Of a DNA stretch of 64,000 bases, positions 25,880 through 35,539 are shown in pieces. Within the stretch, counting starts at the first letter, position 1; the number at the start of each line of letters is the position of its first letter. Position numbers and translations under genes: made by a program. The notes beneath the pieces were generated by a model that was not told the DNA's origin, searched no databases, and saw only the letters and a program-made list of their open reading frames with translations. Source of the stretch: JBDRNO01 sp043811005. GTDB lineage: Bacteria; Bacteroidota; Bacteroidia; NORP154. The stretch covers positions 10,871 to 74,870 of the forward strand of contig JBDRNO010000145.1 of NCBI GenBank assembly GCA_043811005.1. Direction: 5' to 3'.

Positions 25880-27748
25880 ATGAAAAACATCCTTAATTTT
25901 AATAATCTCATTAATCTGTGTAATTTATGCTGTCTGTGTTTTATTCTCAGTAAATGTGCAACTATAGTCCCACCTTCGGGCGGACCAAAAGATATAACAC
26001 CACCGGAAGTTGAAAAAAGTATTCCTGAAAATTATTCAACACAATTTAGCGCTAATGTTATTAAGATAACATTTAATAAATATATACAGCTAAACGATCT
26101 TTATAATCAACTCATTATATCTCCACCAATAGAACCAATCCCTGATTTCAAGATAAAAGGCAAGACGCTGATAATTAAGCTTGATGTGGAATTTATGGGA
26201 AACACTACTTATTCCTTCAATTTTGGTGATGCTATCTGCGACATTAATGAGAACAACCCAATAGAAAATTTTCAATATGTTTTTTCAACAGGCGAATTTT
26301 TGGATTCCCTCTCAATTTCGGGCAAAGCAATGAATGCTTTTGACATGAAAGCGGAAAAAGGAATATTGGTGATGTTATATGATTGTGACCGTAGAGACGC
26401 GATTTCTCACCAGACGGGAGACGGGAATCGCGATTCTATAGAAAATAAATGTGACTCTCTTCCTTACGTGAAACTGCCGGATTATTTCACCAAAACCGGT
26501 TCATCCGGGAAATTCAAGATCAATAACATCAAAAATGGAAAATATAAAGTATTTGCCTTAATGGATGAGAACAGGAACTATCTCTATGACCTGCCTAATG
26601 AACGAATTGCTTTCCTGGATAGAGTCATTGACCCGGCTGACACCCGCACTATCGCTCCTGACACAGGCGTATCACGGTTTAAAACCGTGCCACGCATTGC
26701 CGAAATACAACTTTCGCTTTTTGAGGAAAAAAAGACTAAACAGCGGTTGATAAAAGCGTATGCCGGACAATACGGGAAGATCACGCTCATCTTTAAGGAA
26801 CCGGCAGACAATGTGCGTATCAGACCTCTGAATTTTTCCTCAAAAAAGCCATGGGAAATAGCGGATTTTTCAAAGAATAAAGACACGTTGCATTATTGGT
26901 TTACTATGGGAATCGATACTTTGGTTTTAGAAGTTAACGATTATGAACCGGGTATAACTGGTCAACCGGTCTTTTCAGATACTGTAGAAATTCCGGTAGA
27001 AAAGGAAAAGGACAAGATAAAACTAAGTATAAAGACAAATCTGCCTGCCCCCGGAAAGATCAGGCCCGGCAAACAAAAGGGTATTACAAACGTACTTTTT
27101 GATCTATATGAAAACATTCAAGTGGTATTTTCTCATCCTGTCACTGCTTATGACTTCTCAAAGGTTATAATAACTGAAAGAATAGATACTATGAGAAAAG
27201 ACACCATAAAATATGAAGTTATATTTGACGATAAAGCCATGAGGAGGTTTGAGCTAAAATATCCATGGAAACCGGATAGTGTTTACCAGTTATACATTCC
27301 CCAGGGGTGTTTTAAGGATATTTTTAATTTAACGAATGACAGTTTGTGCGTTGATTTTAAAATTCGATCATTAAGTTATTATGGCAGTATTAAAGTAAAA
27401 TTAGACATGAGTGAAAGGTTACCTGGTGAAATGCAGAGCTCACTATATGGAACCAAAAAAGATTCCACAATTGAGCATAATTATATTGTGCAGCTATTGG
27501 ATGAAAAAGAGAACATTGTTGGAGAAAAGATCATTTCCTACACGGGTAGTGTAAAACAAGTGATCTGGTATGAATATCTCAAACCAAATAATTACAAGCT
27601 CAAAATGATCTATGACATTAATAACAACTCAAAATGGGATACCGGGAATTACCTTCAAAAACTACAGCCCGAAAAGGTTATCTACTATCCCGGTACTATA
27701 ACCGTTCGTTCCAATTGGGATATTGAAGTGGAATGGAAGATGGAGTGA
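25880..27748 (+). CDS. Ig-like (SbsA/Big_5) domain lipoprotein
   Basis: Signal peptide with the NLCNLC motif and lipobox ILSKC, then the CATIVPPSGGPKDITPP start typical of a Bacteroidota lipoprotein family with an N-terminal bacterial Ig-like domain (ENYSTQFSANVIKITFNKYI). A carboxypeptidase-regulatory-like region (GKFKINNIKNGKYKVFALMD) and further beta-sandwich segments follow; the protein ends in a strand-rich region (KWDTGNYLQKLQPE). Likely a surface or periplasmic lipoprotein of unknown role. Two in-frame palindromic insertions are visible: CDRRDAISHQTGDGNRDSI (coded at 26391-26441) and GVSRFKTVPRI (26667-26695). Confidence 0.82.
   Translation: MKNILNFNNLINLCNLCCLCFILSKCATIVPPSGGPKDITPPEVEKSIPENYSTQFSANVIKITFNKYIQLNDLYNQLIISPPIEPIPDFKIKGKTLIIKLDVEFMGNTTYSFNFGDAICDINENNPIENFQYVFSTGEFLDSLSISGKAMNAFDMKAEKGILVMLYDCDRRDAISHQTGDGNRDSIENKCDSLPYVKLPDYFTKTGSSGKFKINNIKNGKYKVFALMDENRNYLYDLPNERIAFLDRVIDPADTRTIAPDTGVSRFKTVPRIAEIQLSLFEEKKTKQRLIKAYAGQYGKITLIFKEPADNVRIRPLNFSSKKPWEIADFSKNKDTLHYWFTMGIDTLVLEVNDYEPGITGQPVFSDTVEIPVEKEKDKIKLSIKTNLPAPGKIRPGKQKGITNVLFDLYENIQVVFSHPVTAYDFSKVIITERIDTMRKDTIKYEVIFDDKAMRRFELKYPWKPDSVYQLYIPQGCFKDIFNLTNDSLCVDFKIRSLSYYGSIKVKLDMSERLPGEMQSSLYGTKKDSTIEHNYIVQLLDEKENIVGEKIISYTGSVKQVIWYEYLKPNNYKLKMIYDINNNSKWDTGNYLQKLQPEKVIYYPGTITVRSNWDIEVEWKME
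26391..26441. repeat. Palindromic insertion in the Ig-like lipoprotein gene
   Basis: Arms GTAGAGACGCGATT and AATCGCGATTCTATAG around a 21-nt centre. The reading frame is preserved. Such GTAGAGACGCGAT repeats are, from memory, common in Bacteroidota intergenic DNA. Confidence 0.7.
26667..26695. repeat. 29-bp palindromic element in the Ig-like lipoprotein gene
   Basis: Outer arms GCGT/ACGC and inner arms CACGGTTT/AAACCGTG. It is 25/29 identical to 256-284 in gpsA but is read in a different codon frame. Confidence 0.8.
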
Positions 27749-28014
27749 TTGATGTGATTAGTTAGTTAGAGCGTAGTTGCCCCCGCAGGTATCCCAACGC
27801 GACAAACTACGTTCAGTTGGACAAATGATTCCCGGAGATTTTTGTAAACGGTTAGCTATTAATAAATAAGAAGATTAGAAGCTTATAAACATTCTCTTAT
27901 TCTTTTAATGCATCATTAATAAACTAAATTCAACAACAATTATAAAAATAATCCTTAATTTAGTCAGCGAATAATTTATAGTTTCGGAGTTTCAATTTTT
28001 CAATAAAATTTGTT

Positions 28015-30051
28015 TTGATAACCAAGCCAACCATAGATAAGATCTTTGATGCAGCCCGGATTGACGAGGTTGTAGGCGATTATGTCACTCTCAAAAAGAG
28101 GGGTGTTAACATGATTGCCCTATGTCCTTTTCACAATGAGAAGACACCTTCGTTTACCGTTTCGCCTGCAAAAGGTATATACAAGTGTTTTGGCTGCGGT
28201 GCTGGCGGCAATGCCATCAATTTCGTGATGAAGCACGAAAAATACACTTATCCCGAAGCCCTGCGGTTCCTGGCAAAGAAATATAATATTGAAATTGAGG
28301 AAGAAGAACGCACGGAGGAAGAAGTTCAAAGAGAGGAAGAAAGCGAAAGCCTGTACGTGGTTCAATCTTTTGCACAGCAGTATTTCACCCGCAACCTCCA
28401 CGAAACAGGTGAAGGCAAAGCTATTGGCTTGAGCTATTTTAAAGAGAGGGGGTTCAGGGAAGAGACCATCAAAAGATTCCAGTTGGGCTATAGCCAGGAA
28501 GAGTGGGATGGATTTACAAAAACAGCCCTTAAAAGCGGATACAAATTGGAATTTTTAGTGAAAACCGGACTTACCATCTCGAGTCCCGGCTCCGGGGATG
28601 CAACCACTTCGGGCGATAAAAAACATTATGACAGGTTCAGGGGAAGGGTGATATTTCCAATACACAATCTTTCGGGAAGGGTGCCGGGCTTTGGTGGGCG
28701 TATCCTGAAAAGCGATGCAAAAGCCGCTAAATACATTAACTCTCCCGAATCTGAAATTTATGAAAAAAGAAAAAGTCTATACGGTTTATTTTTTGCAAAA
28801 AAATCAATTATTGCTGAAAATAATTGCTATTTGGTTGAGGGCTATACTGATGTTATCTCTCTTCACCAGGCAGGGATCGGGAATGTTGTTGCTTCCTCGG
28901 GTACATCTTTAACCGAAGAGCAAATCCGTCTTATAAAAAGATACACAAGGAGCATTACCTTCCTTTATGATGGAGACCCTGCGGGAATAAAGGCATCCCT
29001 TCGCGGAACGGATCTTGTTTTAGAACAGGGGATGAATGTGAAAGTTGTCTTGTTCCCTGATGGAGAAGACCCGGATTCATTTGCTAAAAAGATCAATGAT
29101 GCCGGATTGAAGCAATTCATCATTGATAATGCCAAGGATTTCATTGTCTTTAAGACCCGCCTTCTCCTGGAGGAAAGCAAGAACGACCCCATTAAAAAAA
29201 CAGCGCTTATAAGGGATATTGTTGAGTCCATCGCTGTTATTCCTGATGCTATTGCCCGCTCTGTTTATGTTCAGGAGTGCAGCAAGACATTAAATATATC
29301 TGAACAGGCGCTTCTCAATGAGTTAAACAAAATTCGCAGGAAAAAACTTGAAATAAGGATGAGGGATGAATTGGCAAAACAGAATTTGCAAGATATTCCC
29401 ATTCCGGCAGGTACACCCACACAGCCATTTGAGGATGTGGAATTGCACAAATTACAAGATATTAAGAGCGCTGAATACCAGGAAAGAGATATAATTCGTT
29501 TTTTGTTGAATTATGGCAGCCACCGATTAGTGTTTCCCCGTCCCGGCATCGAAGAACCCGGGAGAGGAAGCGCACCCCCTGATGAAGATGGCCAATCAAA
29601 CGTAGAAATATCTGTTGCTGAATTTATTATCAACGAGATTGTGGATGACCAGATTGAGATTGAAAGCCCAATTTACCGGAAGATATTTGATGAGTTTTTA
29701 GATTCCATTGAAAAACAAATTATTCCTGACCAGCAGCATTTTCTCAATCATCTGGATATCAAAATAAGTGAACTAGCCGTTAACCTGGTATTTTCGCCAT
29801 ATAGCTTAAGTGATAACTGGAAAAAACACAAGATCTATGTAAGAACGGAGGATATGTTGCTTAAGCAAGCGGTGGAAAGGTCAGTCTATTCGTTAAAAAT
29901 TTCAAAATTAAAAATCATGATCTCCGAGATGCAGAATAATATTAAGGATGCCACGGCTGCGGAGGACAGGACTGACCTGATGCAGCAATATCATCGTCTT
30001 TTGGAAATAAAAAAGATAATTTCAAAACAATTGGGGAGGGTGATTAGTTAG
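28015..30051 (+). CDS. dnaG: DNA primase
   Basis: Synthesises RNA primers at the replication fork. CHC2 zinc finger C37-H40...C58-C61 (CPFH ... CFGC), catalytic core with YDRFRGRVIFPIHN, Toprim motifs EGYTDVISL and YDGDPAG, then the helicase-interacting C-terminal region. Starts with TTG (28015) giving MITKPTIDKIFDAARID; no in-frame ATG fits the conserved N-terminus. Two segments look inserted relative to the family: SSPGSGDATTSGDKKH before YDRF, and PRPGIEEPGRGSAPPDEDG near residue 507. Both are GC-rich but their palindromes are weak. Preceded by a ~266-bp AT-rich intergenic region. Confidence 0.95.
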   Translation: MITKPTIDKIFDAARIDEVVGDYVTLKKRGVNMIALCPFHNEKTPSFTVSPAKGIYKCFGCGAGGNAINFVMKHEKYTYPEALRFLAKKYNIEIEEEERTEEEVQREEESESLYVVQSFAQQYFTRNLHETGEGKAIGLSYFKERGFREETIKRFQLGYSQEEWDGFTKTALKSGYKLEFLVKTGLTISSPGSGDATTSGDKKHYDRFRGRVIFPIHNLSGRVPGFGGRILKSDAKAAKYINSPESEIYEKRKSLYGLFFAKKSIIAENNCYLVEGYTDVISLHQAGIGNVVASSGTSLTEEQIRLIKRYTRSITFLYDGDPAGIKASLRGTDLVLEQGMNVKVVLFPDGEDPDSFAKKINDAGLKQFIIDNAKDFIVFKTRLLLEESKNDPIKKTALIRDIVESIAVIPDAIARSVYVQECSKTLNISEQALLNELNKIRRKKLEIRMRDELAKQNLQDIPIPAGTPTQPFEDVELHKLQDIKSAEYQERDIIRFLLNYGSHRLVFPRPGIEEPGRGSAPPDEDGQSNVEISVAEFIINEIVDDQIEIESPIYRKIFDEFLDSIEKQIIPDQQHFLNHLDIKISELAVNLVFSPYSLSDNWKKHKIYVRTEDMLLKQAVERSVYSLKISKLKIMISEMQNNIKDATAAEDRTDLMQQYHRLLEIKKIISKQLGRVIS

Positions 30052-30059
30052 GGGCTTAA

Positions 30060-30212
30060 AAGTCAAAATTTACTCCCGACAAGCTTGTCGGGATCGATAA
30101 TTTTGTTGATGTTAATAAACAAGTTGACAGTTGACAGTATGCGGTTGGCAAAAAATAAATTGCCTACTGTCAATTGCCTACTTGTATCAAGTTTAGTAAA
30201 ATTTATTTTCCG
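30060..30212. repeat. Dispersed ~150-180-bp repeat, copy A
   Basis: An inverted, diverged copy lies at 59878-60066; 42 bp are identical (30167-30208 versus 59882-59923). It contains the 20-bp perfect palindrome TCCCGACAAGCTTGTCGGGA at 30074-30093 and tandem GTTGACAG units. It follows the dnaG stop directly. Confidence 0.85.
30074..30093. repeat. 20-bp perfect palindrome within repeat copy A
   Basis: TCCCGACAAGCTTGTCGGGA. At the equivalent place copy B carries a different palindrome-like sequence (TCCTGATACATCTCGGGA), as if this position is exchanged between copies. Confidence 0.8.
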
Positions 30213-30514
30213 CTAAAATGGAGCCCTTCGTCCCTCAGGATAAACTCCGCGGAATTCACGAACACCTTTTCTATTCTCAATTTTCAAAATTATTTTCCAA
30301 TCCCAATTATCCAACACCAATTTCCAATCTCCATTCTCCATTCCACACCGCCTCAAAATAAAATTTGACCTAAATCTAATAATCAAGGAAAAAATGATGG
30401 AGAATGACAATTGGTATTAAGGAGCGCCATCGTTCAGAAATTTCCCTGCCCCACACTCCCTGCAATCATGCATCCTTGCATCCTTGCAATCATACAGCCA
30501 ACCATATAGCAATT
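30213..30514. other. Intergenic region between dnaG and recJ
   Basis: Convergent intergenic DNA. It holds CCCTCAGGATAAACTCCGCG (a GC-rich dispersed-repeat fragment near 30236) and tandem-like CCAATTATCC/CCAATTTCCA and CATCCTTGCAATCAT strings. No gene or clear terminator was recognised. Confidence 0.45.
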
Positions 30515-32266
30515 TTACAATTTAGCCGCCCTGATGTCTTTAATATTCAACTGCAGCGAAACAACCCCATTCCATTCGTTTTCCTCAATAGTATAACAAA
30601 TATCAAAAGGTGCGTTTTGAGAAACTGTTTTAAGGTGTTCGCCCTGTTTAAAGGCAATTGCAGAAAAACCCGGATTTGAACTGTTCTGGTCAATGATGTT
30701 TATTTTAAGGTGATTATTCCCCACAATGCGCGCAAAGCCCTTATCAACTACATTACAGGTTTTAAAAACAGGCATCATGTTCATGGGTCCAAAAGGGGCA
30801 AATTGATTAATGATGTTGAAAAAATTTTGGGTTATATCGCTTAGTTTTATCTCTGCATCAATCTCAACTTCGGGAACGAGCAAACTGTCATCAATCATAT
30901 CACTTACAATCCGTTCGAATTTTTCTTTAAAGGCAGGCAGGTTTTCCATTTTTAAAGTTAAGCCCGCTGCATACTTATGGCCGCCAAATTGTTCCAGCAA
31001 ATCGCTGCATGCTTCAATAGCTTGGTAAACATTGAAGTTTTTGACCGTCCTTGCCGAACCGGTAGCCATTCCATTGGATTTTGTCAATATTATGGTTGGA
31101 CGGTAATATTTTTCGATCACGCGGGAAGCCACTATGCCAATAACCCCTTTATGCCATCCCGGATCGAACAAAACTGTGGTTTTGCGATCAATAAGATTGC
31201 TGTCTCTTTCAATCATCTCAATGGCTTTAAGCGTTATGTGGGCGTCAATATTTCTTCGTTCAGTATTGTTGATGTCAATACTTCTTCCTGAAGCATAGGC
31301 GGCTTCATCGTCCACGGAAAGAAGCAATTCAACCGCTTTCCTTCCGCTGTCTATTCTTCCGGCAGCATTTATTCTCGGACCTATAATAAAGACCAGGTTA
31401 TTAACCGTGAGTTTCTTTTTAATATTGTTCAGATCTAAAATTGCCTTAATGCCGGGCCTGGGTTTTTCGTTAATCCGCTTTAATCCGAAATGGGTTAATA
31501 TCCTGTTTTCGTCTATAATGGGAACAATATCAGATGCAATGCTGATGGCAGTTAGATCGAGACATTGTTCTAATTCCCGGAAGGGAATATTATTTTTTTG
31601 CGAATATGCATGCATGAGCTTAAAGCCAATGCCGCAGCCCGAAAGTTCATCAAAAGGATAATTGCAATCCTTGCGCTTAGGGTCTAATATGGCTATAGCG
31701 TCTGGAAGCAGCTCATTCCCGGTTTCTTTATCATAGCCCGGCAGATGGTGATCGCATACGATAAAATCAATACCTTTTTCCCTGGCATACCTGATCTTCT
31801 CAACTGCTTTTATCCCGCAATCAAGGCATATTATCAATGAAAATCCATTATCTTTTGCAAAGTCTATTCCCAGAAAAGATACTCCATAGCCCTCTGTGTA
31901 GCGGTCGGGAATATAGTAACCGATCTTATTGGGGATTGTGGAATCATTAAGCGCTTTATTGAGGAAAGAATAAACCAATGCCACAGAAGAAGTGCCATCC
32001 ACATCATAGTCGCCATAAACCAATATTTTCTCATCCGTACGGATAGCTCTTTCAATCCTCTCAACCGCGATATCCATATCTTTCATTAAAAAAGGATCGT
32101 GCAGTTTTATGATCTCAGGACGGAAAAAATCTTTTGATTCATCAAAGGTCGTAATTCCCCTTTGCACCAGCAGGTTTGAAAGAATTTCACTGATGTTCAA
32201 TTCTTCTGAAAGATGTTTTACAACATCAGGGCTGCCATTCTCTTTTAAAACCCATCTTTTTTGCAT
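30515..32266 (-). CDS. recJ: Single-stranded-DNA-specific exonuclease RecJ
   Basis: 5'-3' ssDNA exonuclease of recombination and mismatch/base-excision repair. The start was placed at ATG 32266 (MQKRWVLKE, the usual family start); the 30 codons upstream run through repeat-like DNA. DHH-family motifs: VYGDYDVDGTSSVAL, CLDCGIKA, VCDHHLPG and, in the DHHA1 part, RINAAGRI and GGHKYAAGLTL, followed by the C-terminal OB fold. Length (583 aa) is normal. Ends close to a convergent, repeat-filled gap after dnaG. Confidence 0.95.
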   Translation of the reverse strand: MQKRWVLKENGSPDVVKHLSEELNISEILSNLLVQRGITTFDESKDFFRPEIIKLHDPFLMKDMDIAVERIERAIRTDEKILVYGDYDVDGTSSVALVYSFLNKALNDSTIPNKIGYYIPDRYTEGYGVSFLGIDFAKDNGFSLIICLDCGIKAVEKIRYAREKGIDFIVCDHHLPGYDKETGNELLPDAIAILDPKRKDCNYPFDELSGCGIGFKLMHAYSQKNNIPFRELEQCLDLTAISIASDIVPIIDENRILTHFGLKRINEKPRPGIKAILDLNNIKKKLTVNNLVFIIGPRINAAGRIDSGRKAVELLLSVDDEAAYASGRSIDINNTERRNIDAHITLKAIEMIERDSNLIDRKTTVLFDPGWHKGVIGIVASRVIEKYYRPTIILTKSNGMATGSARTVKNFNVYQAIEACSDLLEQFGGHKYAAGLTLKMENLPAFKEKFERIVSDMIDDSLLVPEVEIDAEIKLSDITQNFFNIINQFAPFGPMNMMPVFKTCNVVDKGFARIVGNNHLKINIIDQNSSNPGFSAIAFKQGEHLKTVSQNAPFDICYTIEENEWNGVVSLQLNIKDIRAAKL

Positions 32267-32332
32267 AATTTTAGCGTGAAAAATTTTTGTAAAATTAGTC
32301 ATTAAATTTTTAGTATCAGAATTAAAATGTTT

Positions 32333-32356
32333 GCCACGAATTTCACTAATTTTCAC
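32333..32356. repeat. 24-bp dispersed repeat, inverted copy of 24749-24772
   Basis: Begins GCCACGAATTTCACTAATTT and continues with a tandem CACTAATTTT unit. It lies between the divergent recJ and hydrolase genes. Confidence 0.7.
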
Positions 32357-32411
32357 TAATTTTTTCTAATTATAATTGTTTAAATATAAAAAAGTGAACC
32401 ATACAATAAAG

Positions 32412-33203
32412 ATGACTACATATTTAATATTAGTTTTTGCAATATTGGGAATAACCCTATGTATAACCTTATATAACATTCAGGAGAAGCTCATTTTTCA
32501 TCCGGAAATTTTACCGCAGGATTATCAATTTGATTTTGAGCAGCAATTTGAAGAATTGTATTATGATGTGGATGAGAAAGTTAAGATCAATGCCCTGCAT
32601 TTTAAAGCGGACAGCACCAAGGGCGCGGTCCTCTATTTTCACGGTAATGCCGGCAGCTTAAAGGGGTGGGGATATATTGCAGAAGATTTCACAAGGAATG
32701 GCTATGACCTTTTGATATTTGATTACAGGGGTTTTGGGAAAAGTACCGGCAAAATAACAAACGAAGAGGGTTTACATAATGATGCTGAAATTATATATAA
32801 AAAGTTATTAAAAGATTATCCCGAAGAAGACATTGTAATTTATGGAAGGTCAATAGGTACAGGAATTGCGGTAAAACTTGCTTCTGAAAACTCCCCTAAA
32901 ATGCTGATCCTTGAAACCCCTTATTTCAGTCTTCCGGATTTAGCAAAGTATCATATGCCTTATATACCCCATTCATTGGCGTTGAAATATACATTCAAAA
33001 CCTATCTATGGATCACTAAAGTGAAATGCCCGGTACACATCTTTCATGGGACAGAAGACAGGATTGTGCCATACAATTCGAGTATTCGTTTGCTGAATTT
33101 GCTTGAAAACAATATTGCTCTAACCACGATTAAAGGAGGAACCCATAATGACCTTTCCTCTTATTCCGATTACCAGGATAAATTGGAATCGTTGTTAAAC
33201 TAA
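32412..33203 (+). CDS. Membrane-anchored alpha/beta hydrolase
   Basis: One N-terminal membrane helix (TYLILVFAILGITLCITLY) followed by an alpha/beta-hydrolase fold: oxyanion segment YFHGNAGS, nucleophile elbow GRSIG, acid in HGTEDRIVP and catalytic His in GGTHNDLS. It resembles the serine aminopeptidase / BEM46-like hydrolase group; the substrate is unknown. The ATG at 32412 places the membrane helix at the start; a GTG at 32394 and a TTG at 32376 are possible alternatives. Divergent from recJ. Confidence 0.87.
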   Translation: MTTYLILVFAILGITLCITLYNIQEKLIFHPEILPQDYQFDFEQQFEELYYDVDEKVKINALHFKADSTKGAVLYFHGNAGSLKGWGYIAEDFTRNGYDLLIFDYRGFGKSTGKITNEEGLHNDAEIIYKKLLKDYPEEDIVIYGRSIGTGIAVKLASENSPKMLILETPYFSLPDLAKYHMPYIPHSLALKYTFKTYLWITKVKCPVHIFHGTEDRIVPYNSSIRLLNLLENNIALTTIKGGTHNDLSSYSDYQDKLESLLN

Positions 33204-33296
33204 GAACATAAATTTAGTGGAATTTAGTGTTTTTGTGCCTGGTGGCTAAACATTTAAATTTCGAAACGTATTAAATAGCAACTTGTCAAATAAAAA

Positions 33297-33327
33297 TTTG
33301 GTTATTATCTTTTTATATTTATATTTG
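33297..33327 (+). promoter_or_regulatory. Bacteroidota-type promoter for the 33368 lipoprotein
   Basis: TTTG (33297-33300), a 19-bp spacer and TATATTTG (33320-33327) match the Bacteroidota -33/-7 consensus exactly, about 40 bp upstream of the ATG. Confidence 0.8.
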
Positions 33328-33367
33328 CCGCCTGAAATCAAATTATTAATCTAAAAAAAAATAAGTT

Positions 33368-34285
33368 ATGAAAAAATCAAAAATTTTAGGATTGTTTTTA
33401 GTTACACTATTTCTAAGCAGTGTAGCCCTTTTTGAAGGTTGTAAAAAAGGGGAGGAAGACCCAGGTATTTCTTTTAGAGGCAGGGATTCAAGGGTTACCG
33501 GAACATGGACATTGAAAAGCTATGAAATAAATGGGACTACAAGTGAAATTGTTAATGTTTCAAACGATGTTAACGATGACACGTTCTATTCAAAAGAAAC
33601 CTCAACCTCGTCAATGAAATATAATGGCACGAGTATGGTTACTTCTGATATCTATAATTATGAAGATAGTGACGTTCACCTGGCATATGATTATGGTGAT
33701 ACAAAGTGGAAAGATTATGAAGCAGTGAGTGATAACGCATCAACGAGTAATTCTACAACAGCATACTCACTTACTCTGACCTTGTATAAAGACAATACAT
33801 ACGAAATTACAGTGACAACGGGGAATGCTTCCGGTTCTTCAACATGGGAGTGGTCATATGATATTACAGATGATGCAAATGGGGATAGTGATGATAGTGA
33901 TGATGGAGATGATGATTGGTCTACTACAGAGACTTCTACTTCCATAGAACAGGGAGCATGGTATTGGGAAGATGAAACAAAAAAAGAAAAATTGTTCCTT
34001 AATGCCGGACCAATAAAGGGCAAAGTAGTTAAATTGTCCAATAAAGAATTGTGGATTGAAATTCGTTACGGAGCGTTGTCCGATAATAACGGTGAGGAAA
34101 CTTCAGATTTAGGGTCCAGTACTGATGTTGAAACGCTGGATTTACTGAAGTATGATGATGACAGTCCGGGAGACGTCAAAGAAGGAGACGAAACTACCAT
34201 TACAACCTGGAATAACACAAACACTGAAGTCATGTGGGTTTTTGAAAAAACAGATAAAAATTCTAAAAGACATAAAGCTGAGTAA
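33368..34285 (+). CDS. Lipoprotein with lipocalin-like start
   Basis: Signal MKKSKILGLFLVTLFLSS with lipobox LFEGC. The mature start (RVTGTWTLKSYEINGT) resembles Bacteroidota lipocalin-like lipoproteins in which a GTW motif opens a beta-barrel. The middle is Ser/Thr/Asp-rich with a short acidic run (DDSDDGDDD). No catalytic motif was seen. It has its own promoter and a rho-independent terminator, so it is probably a single-gene transcript. Confidence 0.72.
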   Translation: MKKSKILGLFLVTLFLSSVALFEGCKKGEEDPGISFRGRDSRVTGTWTLKSYEINGTTSEIVNVSNDVNDDTFYSKETSTSSMKYNGTSMVTSDIYNYEDSDVHLAYDYGDTKWKDYEAVSDNASTSNSTTAYSLTLTLYKDNTYEITVTTGNASGSSTWEWSYDITDDANGDSDDSDDGDDDWSTTETSTSIEQGAWYWEDETKKEKLFLNAGPIKGKVVKLSNKELWIEIRYGALSDNNGEETSDLGSSTDVETLDLLKYDDDSPGDVKEGDETTITTWNNTNTEVMWVFEKTDKNSKRHKAE

Positions 34286-34323
34286 GCATCCTCCTCTCAG
34301 GAAATAGTTCTGATAGAATAATC

Positions 34324-34359
34324 AAAAAAAGCCGTCTCAAATGTGGGGCGGCTTTTTTT
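34324..34359 (+). terminator. Rho-independent terminator
   Basis: Perfect arms AAAAAAAGCCG/CGGCTTTTTTT around a 14-nt loop, 38 bp after the lipoprotein stop, ending in a T-run. Confidence 0.9.
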
Positions 34360-34370
34360 GTAAATAATAT

Positions 34371-34378
34371 TACATTTG
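34371..34378 (+). promoter_or_regulatory. Possible -7 promoter element for the TPR gene
   Basis: TACATTTG fits the TAnnTTTG consensus and lies 28 bp before the ATG at 34406. No TTTG sits at the right upstream distance because that DNA is the terminator. Confidence 0.45.
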
Positions 34379-34405
34379 CAAAAAGCTTTAAACAATTAGG
34401 TATAA

Positions 34406-35527
34406 ATGCAGATAGACATAAAATATTTTGTTCTCCATTTAAGTTTTATATGTGGCATTATCCTCTATGAAGGAATTTCTTTTGCACAGGTTGTTGATAC
34501 CACGCTTAACGAAGAGGAAAGGCAATTCAGGGATTCAATTGCATCACTGAATATTGATTTTGAGCTATTGCAGAAGTCTCAGGAATACTATAATGAAGGG
34601 ATACAACTGTTTGAGCAGAAAAAGTATAAAGCAGCAATAATGAGTTTTGATGCGGCTGTTGAACTTAATCCTGCATTTACAGAAGCATATTTTAACCGCG
34701 GGGCAGCCCATCTACAACTAAAAGAGTTCGAAAAGGCAGTTAATGATTTCAGTACAGTTATTGATTCTAATGCAACTCACGCTAATGCCCGCTTCAAAAG
34801 AGCGGAAACTTTTACGGGGTTGAAGGATTTTAAGAAGGCAATAATGGATTATAAAAAGGTTATTGAGCTGGAACCCCAAAATGCCAACGCCAGATACAAT
34901 TTAGGGGATATTTTATTTATCATGGAAGATTATGAGAACTCAATCGTGGAATTCAGTAAAGCCATAGCGTTAAAAAAAGATTATGCCTATGCCTATAATG
35001 ACAGGGGAAGCTGTTACAGGCAGTTGGGAAAATACCCCGAAGCGATTTCCGATTATGAAAAAGCCGCCTCCATTAACCCCGGTCTTGCTTTTATTTATAA
35101 TAATATTGGAAGCGCCAGGAAAAAAATGAAGGATTTCAATGGAGCCATAACCGCTTATAGCAATGCGATCAAAATAAATCCCGGATTTTTTCTCGCTTAT
35201 AATAACAGAGGAGCCATTTTTCTTGAACAAGGCAAATACCAGGAAGCCATTACAAATTTCAACGAAGCGATAAAGCTTAATAGTAAATATGCATTGGCAT
35301 ACAACAATAGAGGCTTGGTAAAGCACAAGCTGGAGAAATACCAGGAAGCCATTACTGACTTTGATAAGGCAATCCTGTTAAATTCAAATTATGCCATTGC
35401 GTATCTGAACAGGGGTATTACCAAAGAGATGGCAAGAGACCCTGAAGGCGCCTGTGCCGATTGGAAAAAGGCAAAAGAGCTGGGTGTAGAACAAGGGAAG
35501 AAGTATTTAATAAATGATTGTAACTGA
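34406..35527 (+). CDS. Secreted TPR-repeat protein
   Basis: Signal peptide (MQIDIKYFVLHLSFICGIIL ... SFAQ) followed by about nine tandem 34-residue tetratricopeptide repeats, with the usual A-x-Y-N-R-G and A-I-x-D/N-F/Y pattern (for example EAYFNRGAAHLQL, LAYNNRGAIFLEQ). It is probably a periplasmic or outer-membrane-associated scaffold for protein-protein contacts. No enzymatic domain is present. It precedes a decayed RAYT element and the PorE-like gene, which also has TPRs, but it is not in an obvious operon with them. Confidence 0.88.
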   Translation: MQIDIKYFVLHLSFICGIILYEGISFAQVVDTTLNEEERQFRDSIASLNIDFELLQKSQEYYNEGIQLFEQKKYKAAIMSFDAAVELNPAFTEAYFNRGAAHLQLKEFEKAVNDFSTVIDSNATHANARFKRAETFTGLKDFKKAIMDYKKVIELEPQNANARYNLGDILFIMEDYENSIVEFSKAIALKKDYAYAYNDRGSCYRQLGKYPEAISDYEKAASINPGLAFIYNNIGSARKKMKDFNGAITAYSNAIKINPGFFLAYNNRGAIFLEQGKYQEAITNFNEAIKLNSKYALAYNNRGLVKHKLEKYQEAITDFDKAILLNSNYAIAYLNRGITKEMARDPEGACADWKKAKELGVEQGKKYLINDCN

Positions 35528-35539
35528 CATTCCCCTGCT

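Noticed and set aside
27772..27811. Weak inverted repeat (CGTAGTT/AACTACG) before dnaG
   Set aside because: Arms are only 7 bp with a 26-nt gap and no T-run, so neither a terminator nor an element family can be supported.
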